The notes beneath the pieces were generated by a model. That model searched no databases. It was not told the origin of the DNA and worked only from the letters and a program-made list of their open reading frames with translations. The position numbers and the translations under genes are program-made. Source: Ephemerocybe angulata (taxonomy: Eukaryota > Basidiomycota > Agaricomycetes > Agaricales > Psathyrellaceae). Taken from it: a stretch of 64,000 bases of DNA. The stretch is taken from contig JAACJK010000175.1 in assembly GCA_013368325.1 (NCBI GenBank), forward strand, positions 1 to 64,000. Direction: 5' to 3'. This document shows, piece after piece, positions 9,989 to 19,130 of the stretch. Numbering within the stretch: position 1 is the first letter of the stretch; each line of letters opens with the position of its first letter.

Positions 9989-10652
9989 TGAGAGAGAGAA
10001 GGTCGAGTGAATCGATGCTGAAAAGGAGAGAAAGTACCCCAGTATTTATACTCGAGAGAGGACTAGTACCGAGACAGGGGCTCAAGTGGTACTTGGGACT
10101 CGGGTCGCGAAGTCCGGTGCCCAGAAGTGGCGACATACGAGGTAGCGCACGGCACGAGCAGAACGGAATACGCGGCGAGAGGAGATCGCATGGACGCGAA
10201 ACCGAGAAGAGGTGCCCGCGCGAACCAGTATGGACGAGGAGCACGAATGCACCCGCGCGCCATCAAATCAGGGGGCGCTTAACGGATAAACCGAGATCTC
10301 GAGGAGCGTAGCCACAGCAAACGTGTATCGCGAGAACAGGAGTCGTCAAGGGCTAAATTCTGACGACCTCTCGCGATGATGGCGAGAAGTCGATCCGAGA
10401 GGTGGAGCAATCTTACCTCGAGAGGTGAATCTCAGCCTTTCACACGGGCGCTTAAACGCGCGAATCAGATCAACCGTTCCGAATGCTGAGGTATACCAAC
10501 GAATGCATTTGGGAGGGGCGGTAAATACGGTACATTACGAGTCCAGAGTGATAGGGGTGTGGGAAAGAAGTATATAGGAGGCCTAAGAGTCAGTGTCTGT
10601 GTGATAGAGATACAAAGGAGCCAGAAGTCCAAGAAGAGTGAAAGGGAACAAC

Positions 10653-12700
10653 CTACGCAGCGGGGGGAGCGTCCTGCGCATCCACCGCCGCCTCGCCTTC
10701 TTCCTCCTCGTCGATGGGAACGCCCCCGTCACGAACCTCGCCTCCCTGCTCCTGTTCGACCGAGAGGTCGTCCTCGACCTGCGAAGACGAACCTGACGAA
10801 GGGAGGACCGCGATTTGAGGAGCGGCAGGCGACGACGACGAAGGAAGTGGATTGGAGGCCGGAGTAATGAAGTTGGCAGGGTTGACGACGGGGAACGCGA
10901 CGGTGCCTTGACTGGTTCCTCGGTTCTCGGCGGCGGCGTACCAAGAGGAGGAAGCGATGCTCTTGATGAGCTCGTCGGAGCCACAGTCGCGAGTGCTGTT
11001 TAGGATGTTCGCGAGGAACGATTGAGCGGCGTCGACCTTGAGGGCCTGGAACTCGCAAAGCTTGCGCATCTCGTCGTACATGGCGTGCTCGACGACGAGC
11101 GTTTGGAAAGCGCGATTAGCATCTAGAGAAGGGGGGAGGTGAGTGAAACGGAACCAGGATGGCGCGAAGGGTAGGACGTACTGTTGACGCTCGGCGCCTG
11201 ACTCGTAAGGAACTCCATCTCCCGGACTTGAGGTAAGGTGACGCGAGGAGGGCGTATCGAAGGAGCCCACGAGCACGATTGGCTCGAGGTCTTACAGGCC
11301 AAGCACTTCCCGTGGGGGTCTTTAGGGTCCTCGACGCACTCCGGAAGTGCACCTCGAGCGATGCATCGACCGCAAGGAGGAGGCGGCTGGGATCGAGAGG
11401 TGAGTAACGAAGTGGTAATGGAGAAAGAGGGACCAACCCTAGGAGGAGGAGTGGTGACGCGCTTAAGGAGCTTGACGTCGGAACGAGAGGAGAGGAGCTG
11501 GGAGGGCGGCACTAAGTGCTGAAGGACCTCGGCCATGGCGAGCTGATGAGCTTGAAAGGCGGCGGCCTGCTTCGCAGCCATAAGTTGCCTGCGACTTTGC
11601 GCCTCGTCGACCTCACCCTCGCCGTCGTCTCCAGCATCCTCAGCGTCGCCCCCAGCGTCTCCAACGAAGTCTCCGGTAATGCTGGAGGAGCCGCTAGACG
11701 AGTCGGAATCGTCGGACTGTTCAGGATCGTAGGCCTCGACGTCGACCACGGTCTTGGCGGATTTGGGAACGGGAGGGCGAAGTTGATGGGCAGCGTACAG
11801 AGAGGGTGGAGGCTGCGGGGCACGGCCCTTGCCTTTTGAAGACGAAGTTTTGGCAAACGAGGAGGGACCAGCACCGCGGGATGACGAAGTCGGCTCGACT
11901 TTGATCTTCTTGAGGGGAGGCGGCTGCACGCCCAAGAACTGTTCAGATAAGTCGACCGAGACGAGTGGAGAAAACGAGACGTACCCCAGTGTCACCGGAG
12001 GACTTGCGCTTGGACGGAACCTCGGCAGGACGAGGAGAACTGGGATCGGCCACTTGGCGTCGCCGACCGACGTCCTTGGTCTCACCGAGCGAAATAGGCG
12101 CCGGTTGCGTCGCAATCCGCTCTCGGGTGCCTGGAGCTTTCGGACGCGAAGTGGAGGGTTTGGAACTGGAGATGTGCGCGTTGACGCTGGAGAAGGATGT
12201 GAGTACACCGCCAAAACGGGCATCGAAGCTACGCACCGGGCAAGGGGCGCGGACACCGTGCCTTGAGCTTTCCGAGAGGAACCCGAGGAAGGGGCCTTGG
12301 ACGAAGGAGGTGTAGCGGGAGTAGGCCAGTCGGAGGGCGGAGGATTAGGAGGAAAGAGGGGCGCGGCCCACTGAGCTTTGGGATCGAGCGCCGACGAAAG
12401 GGAGCGTTTGGTTTTCTTATCAGAAGTGGCCTGGCCGAGGTAGTACGCTATGTAGCTGCGAAAAGCGGGGAAGTTGGGATGCTGAGTTAGCAGAGGGTTG
12501 GTATGGATGAGTTGCTGTGGATCGAGAAAGAAAAGAACTCTTAGCGTCAATCGTAGAGCAGACGAGAGTCGGCTTACCACTACGCGGATCCACTGATCGT
12601 AGAAGGCGTTTAGCTTTTGAAGACTCCAGTCCGGGGACGCCGTCGCCGCCTGAAGCGCAGCCACCATCTCGGCGGCCATACCAAGGGAAGGATCGGCCAT
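10653..12700 (-). CDS. antisense accessory gene AS2 with Cys-rich finger, unknown function
   Basis: Model: exons 12700-12578, 12514-12237, 12186-11985, 11938-11182 and 11122-10653, phases compatible, 609 residues. An additional in-frame intron ending in CCCAG before the Cys motif is possible. The protein has an N-terminal helical domain, Pro/Ser-rich linkers with basic patches (KKIKVEP), an acidic Asp/Ser/Gly stretch, then a six-cysteine motif C-x2-C-x8-C-x10-C-x2-C-x6-C starting CGRC. A conserved-looking C-terminal helical domain follows, then an acidic tail. The finger resembles a fungal binuclear zinc cluster in spacing but is not a canonical Zn2Cys6. A DNA- or RNA-binding role is inference only. 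Confidence 0.6.
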
Positions 12701-13111
12701 CGGTGTAGAGAGAGAAGAGAGGAGAGAGTACGAAGAGAGGCGAAGCGCGAGTGAGAAAGTCCCCAAGAAGACCGGGCTATATGTGAAGACGAATGTGACA
12801 TTTGTGACATGAGCCCGGGAATGGATAACGCAGAAGAATCCTGGGAGAACATTCAGAGCGCGCTTCGAATGACATGACATGTCGAGAACTACGCGAGAAG
12901 GATGTGACGCGGGCTAAACCTGCAAGCACCGGGAAAAACTTAGAATCAATAGAGTCGAGGGTACAGGGTTGTTAAGACGTCTCGGGATCAGAATGAACCG
13001 GGGACCTCGCGGCAAAGGACTGAGGCGAGGCAGACAGGTCGGTGAACTCGCGAGAGGACAAGAACGAAGTTGGGTAGCGGTATCAAAAGGACTGAGGACA
13101 GTCTAGATTTC

Positions 13112-13123
13112 AGTTGGGGGAGA
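13112..13123 (+). other. polypurine tract
   Basis: AGTTGGGGGAGA directly abuts the TGATG start of the 3' LTR, the expected position for priming plus-strand DNA synthesis. Confidence 0.85.
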
Positions 13124-14509
13124 TGATGCGCCTTCAGCGCGTCTACCCACTAAAAATCGCGATTTACCTTAATAAATACGCGATTCCCACTGCATATCAT
13201 CTATCAAAAGACCTGCACCAATGTAAAGGGGAACAAGAGTCAGAGCCGAGCCCAGAGCTGCTGACTTAGCCTCTCTGACCTACGCGCGGGACTACGAGAA
13301 GTGACGAGTAGCCTCAAGCAGGTAAGACCTACCTTCGCGAGACACTTGCTACTTTAAGGAGACACGCGCGGGACAACTATGGGATCGACTTGGCAAGTAA
13401 CGGACATAGGCAGAGTAGTGCATATCAATGGGAAGCCCCCTACCCATCCCTTCGTATCTCGCGAGAACACTCTCGCCACACCCAGAGTCGAGAGATCACC
13501 GTGACATCAGTAGTCGAGAGGGATTGCACCCGAGCCCCTGATAAGCGCCGGAGTATAGCTCCCGCGCGACTTGATCTTCACGAGAGGTGGCACGTCGAGA
13601 GGTCGATCACACCTCGAGATGTTCGCAATCAAACCACGTCTCGGGAAAGTTCTGGGATCGCCAACGGCTGAGGGGAGAACTCGGTACAGGCACCCGCGTG
13701 TAACACAGGGGAAGCGGAACCGGCACAACTTAAGCGCCCCACGATTCCCTTGCCCGGGTATCGGATGGATCATCCGCGGCTCCACTCTATCAGAGAGGAA
13801 CCACAATCAGAGATAAGAATAGGTCGTCCCACACGAGACTGGTGGCGCGGCGTGTACGAAGAAGTCGGTTGGTGGCAACGGCACAGTCTTGGGTATTTAC
13901 CCGGGCGCTAATTGGCCTTGAGTTCAACCTCGAGAGGTCTTTCCTCCTATCTCTATGTTTCACTTGGACTGTTTTGGAATGTATCGCGATCGCATGTGTT
14001 TTTCATCTGTTTGTCTTTGAGCTTGTTTGTAAATATTCGGCATGTACTTAAGTCTCGCGAGTAGTTTAGAGAAAATCAGTTACCCCCCAGTTTTCATCTT
14101 TCAAGTCTCTAAGTCAAAGTCCAAGTCTAGCCGTCGCGCTATCTGTCTGTCTGTCTGTCTGTCTGGTCGTCGTGCCAATTGTCTTTAAGTTTTCTGTTCC
14201 TTTTGCGAAGCTCTCGAGCCTAGTGAAAGCCCTCTCGTGGTAGCGACCTCGTCCTCCCGAGACCCCACTCTCTCATCGAGAACCTATATCACCCCGAAGC
14301 GCGGTCGAGTCTAGAACTCCCCTTCAAACTTGCTAGTTGCGAGTACCTTAGAGTCGACCTAGTCCTCTAGTCCAATACATTACTTTGCCCGCTCTATCTT
14401 GAGTGAGTTGCCCCTCAGCTACCTTAGTGTGGTTGTGTGTGTGTTGTGTGTTGTGTTTGTTGTTTTGGTTAGAGGCGTGTTTGGCTCTTAGCCCCGTAGC
14501 CGCACATCA
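13124..14509 (+). repeat. 3' LTR, complete
   Basis: It starts TGATG and ends CATCA, a perfect 5 bp terminal inverted repeat with the canonical TG/CA, and is 1386 bp long. Bases from 13589 on match the partial 5' LTR. The flank after 14509 begins GCGTA, which would be the target duplication if the 5' flank also carries it. Confidence 0.92.
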
Positions 14510-15063
14510 GCGTAGGTGCACGAAAAGGCTTCAAGCCTTTCACGGAGATTCCTTACTTATGTGATGCGCGGGAACTTGCCGTCAAATCAGCTCGGAATTT
14601 CTCCCATGCCTGATCTTGAACCACCGTGATTTCTCGCAAGCCTGATCTCGAACCACCGTGTGATACCGACCCTGGTTTCTGCCCAGCCAGATCTCGAATC
14701 GACTTTTAACGACATTTAACTCGGCCGCTTAAATTTATGGGGGATTAGAGTCTAATCTTGGCTGTATTGAGTGTGAAACAGGTGACATAATGGGTAGCCA
14801 TGTGCTTACTGGATTTTACTGTTATAGTGTGAGGCTGTTTATAAGCTCGGATGGATGTGTAGTATATTGAGACTAAGATAGCTAGGTAGAGCTAACTTAA
14901 GGGTACAGAATGATATAAAAAATTTATCAAAATTTCAACATCTGAAAAATTGGCCAGGGTCAAGGGCCGACCCAGGGTCAGCAGGGTCGGGCCAGGGGTC
15001 AACCCTCTCCGACCCGGCCCTGGAGGGTCAGGGTCAGGGTCGGCAAAAAAGTGCCGACCCTGG
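14510..15063. other. gene-free stretch with short repeats and GGGTC-rich hairpin
   Basis: No gene is seen. A 32 bp unit is tandemly repeated at 14597-14628 and 14629-14660, with a decayed third copy near 14675-14703. From about 14950 to 15080 the sequence is built of GGGTC/GACCC blocks. Inside this, CAGGGTCGGCA (15035-15045) and TGCCGACCCTG (15052-15062) form an 11 bp perfect stem around AAAAAG. This block replaces the 3' end of the neighbouring NACHT gene. Confidence 0.6.
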
Positions 15064-17556
15064 CCCGACCCGACCCTCGGACAGTCTACTCCCAGCACGG
15101 ATTTCGGAGCGCAGAAAGTCTTTGAATGACTTGTGGTAGAAAACGAGAGCGCCAGACCTCTGGATAGCTGCCGTGTCCTTCTCAACGGTGATCAGGGACC
15201 GGAGGTCACAGAGTATCCGCTCGTGCGTCCCATACTCCAACTCAAGCATGCTATCGTAGTCCCGCAAAGAGTGGAAGATGTAACCGCCGATGATGATGTA
15301 GCATTTGAGAATTAGTACGAAGTCCAGCTGATTGTTAGTGCCAGCAGCTTCGTACCCCTCCTTGGCCCTGAGGACGATGTTGGTGTAGAGCAGGTCGAGT
15401 GCAGCCATTGGGCCCTTCCCCTTGATATCCTTTCCCGGCGCCCAGTTGATGATAGTGCGCAATCGCTCTGCAGGAGATCCGCGCGAATCGGAGAGATAGC
15501 GAATGGCTGTTGCAGCGTAGATGTACTGGCCAGAGGCAGCCTCGACGATGGCTTCGACATCCCGCTCGCTATACCAGTCTCTTTCCAGTTGTCTCCGCTG
15601 GCCAAGCTCGGTTAATCTTCTCTGTGCTGTTCGCCGAATATCAGCTGAGGCGTCGTAGTCGTCGCTGAGGCGGATGTGGTACGCGACCTCGCGTAGTAAG
15701 GTGCGCGGGAACTGCACGGTCAAAATTCAACTTCGAAAATGATTCTTGAGGCAGCCGTGATGTGCGGGACCTCGAAGTCCATTATCTCCTACTGTGTTCG
15801 CGCCTAATAGCTATCTAGTCAAGAGAAAACACCTCAAAACGACCCAGAAACATGTTTTTTTTTTAGCTCAGCTATGCCACAGAATAGACATAGGATATTC
15901 TGAGGGCATGCCTCACCAATGCCTCACACACAATAACATATTTGCTGACTCGTTATTGTGTGCTATTCTGTTGACCAATTGCTTATCCGGCGAAGGTAAC
16001 AATGACATTGAAAAGTAAGACAACCTTTGGATGTGCGCCAACATGAGGAAGATAGAAGGAATAGGTTTCCAGTCTTATGTCTGAGGCAGCGAAACAACGA
16101 CATGCGACTGGCTATTTGGACCGCAAGCTAGGCTCTCTAGTTGGTCAAACTCGGGCTGGACCGAGGTCCACGGGACCTCGCTTCGCGAAGCAGGACTGTT
16201 TACATACGATCTAATTATTTTCTTGGATTTTACCGCATTTTCTTAGATTTGTTTCTGTCTCTCCCGAGCTGCCTCCGTATTGGTGTATGTCATGGAACCT
16301 TGAATAACATAGAAAATATTCTCAGAGAGCCTTAGATGATGTTCAGCCCTTTCTGGCGAACAGAATACGGGCATTGGTCCCTCTGAATTGCACCTGGTGG
16401 TCTATCAGTCAAGCTGTCATGCGTAAACGAAGGTTCGAAGATTAGAATTTTGACCGTGCAGTTCCCGCCAACGATACGCGTAGATACCCTCCAGGCCGCA
16501 ACGCCTCAAAGATGGGTAGCTCTGGGCGACTGGCGAGGAAGATTCTGAGGGGAGTTCGACCATTGAGAAAGCACGCCTTGAGGGCGGCCAGCAGCTCTCT
16601 TTGACGGTCCTCTTCGGCGCATTCGTCCAGGCCGTCGATGAAGACCGCATAGGGAAATCTGGCCAAATCCTGCGGAGGAAGGCGAGAGATGGGCCACACT
16701 ATTAGCCGTTCCATTTGGATCTTGAGAGTCTGCTTGAATACGAGGGGGTCGTCTTCTACCGCGGTCGCGATCGAACGTCGTAAAGCAGGATTCTTCACGC
16801 CCAGTTGGTATGCTAATGTAGGAACGATCCTGGATACGTTGCTCCTCGTACCATCGCTCGAGCTGAAGAAAAAGCACGAGGCAAATATCCCGAGATTCGT
16901 ACAGAGCTCGGCCACAGTCTGCTGGAGCGCTGACTTGCCTGCACCAGCGGCTCCTGTCATGCAGAGCAAGCTTTGCGGCGCGGCGCGGTCCTGGATCCAT
17001 CCCATGATTTCGTTTGTGACCTCAACGCGTGTGTCTTCGTCACATCTTGGGGGGTCGTGCCGGGCGTCCGAGGTAAGTAAGGCGTTGGGAGCCGTGTTCT
17101 CGATGAGCTGCTTCCACCCTGTGCGATGTGTTTTAGAGGTTGATAAGAGCAATAAGAGCGCAGCATACCATCGTTATCCGACTTGACAGTATTATTATAC
17201 TCGAAATGTTCGAAATTGAACCCGTGGGCTTGATGGAAGAAGGTCTGAGGGCTCTGCGTCGCGGAGTCCTGGGGACTTGTGCCTAACATGGGCGCTGATT
17301 GACCAATCTTATTAGAGGGCGAGTCCAGGGGGGTTTGAGAGTGGCTTGACGGGGTAGATCTGGAGTGGGGCATAGTTAAGTAGGTTCCAGTGTTGTTCTC
17401 CGACAAGTGAGGTATTTCGGCATTTAAGCGCCCATCGGAAGGAGGCGAAGGGGTGAGTCGAAGGGGAGCGGTTGGAGTTTTGGGCTCCTCGTTGAGTGTG
17501 CCGCCTCCGAGGCAGAACAATGACTTGAGAATGGAACGTTTCCGCCGTGGGGGCAT
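15064..17556 (-). pseudogene. NACHT-type STAND NTPase pseudogene
   Basis: It starts with MPPRRKRSILKSLF at 17556. Exon 1 runs to 17169 and an intron to 17119, then the NACHT domain: P-loop GAAGAGKSALQQ, then FIDGLDEC. The frame is cut just after EALRPGGYL by a 781 bp transposon (15696-16476). It resumes with LREVAYHIRLSDDYD and loses similarity to its paralogue after about 15094, where GGGTC-rich sequence replaces the C-terminus. The intact paralogue is at 24480-26999 in the opposite orientation, about 7 kb away. The two share intron position, P-loop and the pre-NACHT motif. Confidence 0.88.
15696..16476. mobile_element. non-autonomous TIR DNA transposon (MITE-like) in NACHT gene
   Basis: A perfect 24 bp inverted pair lies at 15704-15727 and 16445-16468 (first bases GCGGGAACTGCACGG), with eight weakly matching bases outside each. 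The insert is flanked by the direct repeat CGCGTAG at 15689-15695 and 16477-16483, a 7 bp target duplication (8 bp in the hAT style if one base has changed). Removing it restores the reading order of the NACHT gene as seen in the paralogue. It has no transposase frame. The inside is A/T-rich. Confidence 0.82.
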
Positions 17557-17864
17557 AGTATGGTTCAAGAAGATGGTGGTCAACAATGACTGGTGGGAGA
17601 GCCCGAGGAGAGCCTCAAAACAGCAACGTGTTGCGGCACTTCCCACGCTCCATTCCTTCACCACCCGTCACAGGTTAGGAAACGAGTGAATGCGAACAGC
17701 GCATTCGAATTTATGACACCCTGCTCTGAATCGGATAAGATCCCTTCTCCTCCAGTCACACCCAAACTCCACCAACCTGCGAAGTTGTGACTTCCTGGTG
17801 TCTTTCAGAGGCGCTTGTCCTTTCCGGTCGTTGTCCAGTCGCAATTGGATCATAACTAGAGAAA

Positions 17865-18825
17865 CTAGGCCTCGTTTATCTTTACATCCTTGAACGCCTC
17901 CGAAAAAACCTGGAAATTTGTAGGCTTTCGCTCGTACGGACTCTTGCTGTAACATGCAAAGGCCACGCGGCGGAACCATCCGTTGAACTCTGGCTCAAGA
18001 AGGATATCTCTCATCATTTCCGCAACAAGCTGTGGCGGGCATCCGTAGGCTCCACACCCCATTGCACCTACGTTACTCGAGCTCAGTCACATCCTCTGCA
18101 GGGATACTAGGTAGAGGTACATACCGAGAACGAGATGGGTCTGTCCATTATGGGCAGCCATTCGATACACCAGTTTAATCTTGCCCTTCATATCTTCGAG
18201 TACTGATGGATCCTTCCACGACTTGAGATCTTGGGTAAGGGCCCTATGGCGAGGGGCTGCGACAGTAATCACAGATACGACCTGTCTATTCTCAGTTGCG
18301 AGATCAACACATCTCTTGTCGAGCTCGTCTTTGAAGATCACAACGCCGGGAGAGTAGATTCCTGCAACAGAACCTTCGCCAACGTTTGGCCAAGGGTAGT
18401 AGGATGGCTTCAATGTAGCACAGAGAGTCGAAGAATAGCACAGAGCTTCTTCCTAAGGTATGACTGCTCAGGAAATGGGTGCATGAGTAAAGCGAAAGTC
18501 TCACTTGGGTTACACTCAGCGCCTCCAGCCACGGACCGGCGGGGAGCAGGTCGCTCGCGAGGTTGAGGACAGCAACCTTTCCCTTCGCCTCTCCAGGGTT
18601 TTCAGTAATGATCTCGCGGGCCAGCACGTACGAGTCCGAATTAATAATTTGGACTTCTGTAGGCGGGAGCTTGGGGGATTTCGACTGGTCTAACAGCTCA
18701 AGTTGCTGTGGATAGAACGTAGAATCGGCGGTGGCGCCCTGTGAGGCATGTTCAGAGATAACTCCCTCAGTGCGGGAGAGAGTATCATCGGCGATTGATT
18801 TTCGTGAAGGCGCAAATGTGCTCAT
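17865..18825 (-). CDS. microbial-type PARG-like protein (DUF2263/TIGR02452 family)
   Basis: Exons 18825-18505, 18452-18125 and 18067-17865 have GT-AG introns and consistent phases (about 282 residues). The family hydrolyses poly-ADP-ribose chains. Family features are NLAS, then TQEEALCYSSTL (spliced across intron 1), SPGVVIFKDE, and the C-terminal GAMGCGAYGCPP loop. Canonical members have a GGG run before QEE; here it reads LPAGPWLEALSVTQEE, so the glycine-rich ADP-ribose-binding loop is degenerate while QEE is kept. It is divergently arranged with ORC4. Activity is therefore uncertain. Confidence 0.8.
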
Positions 18826-19130
18826 GGTGGTGGTGGTGCAATGCGAGTCAGTGCATCGACGTTAGGGGTATTCCCGGGGAATGTTTCTCACGGCTATGAT
18901 GCATGGAGCTGTTAAGGTTTGCTTTGTTGAAAGCAATATCATCAAACTTGCACAGTCCTTGGAAGAAAGGGTGCCCAGAGTATCTACTGAGCTTTGAATC
19001 GTAGGCTGCCTTGTCTCGGCGTTCAACTTGACCACAGGCGCCTAACTCTAGGCCGTGACAAATTAGTGTGACAGATCACGTTAGTAGGTGCACGTGATGT
19101 TACGTATCGCGAAACCCGTCACGCCCTGCC
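18826..19130. promoter_or_regulatory. shared divergent promoter region, PARG-like / ORC4
   Basis: About 305 bp separate the two start codons and must hold both promoters. A CACGTGATGTTACGT-type stretch lies near 19089-19103, with an E-box-like CACGTG. No TATA element stands out. Confidence 0.4.

Larger units (their letters stand above)
1..14509 (+). mobile_element. Ty3/gypsy LTR retrotransposon, over 14.5 kb, left end outside window
   Basis: The window opens inside the 5' LTR: bases 1-914 match 13589-14509 almost exactly. Order is LTR, primer binding site, gag, zinc knuckle, protease, RT-RNase H-integrase, an extra 4.8 kb with two antisense genes, polypurine tract, LTR. RT before integrase places it in Ty3/gypsy. 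About 465 bp of the 5' LTR, and therefore the 5' target duplication, lie outside the window. Full length would be near 15 kb, large for a fungal element because of the antisense region. The two LTRs differ by only a few substitutions plus several small indels, which suggests a recent insertion. Confidence 0.95.
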
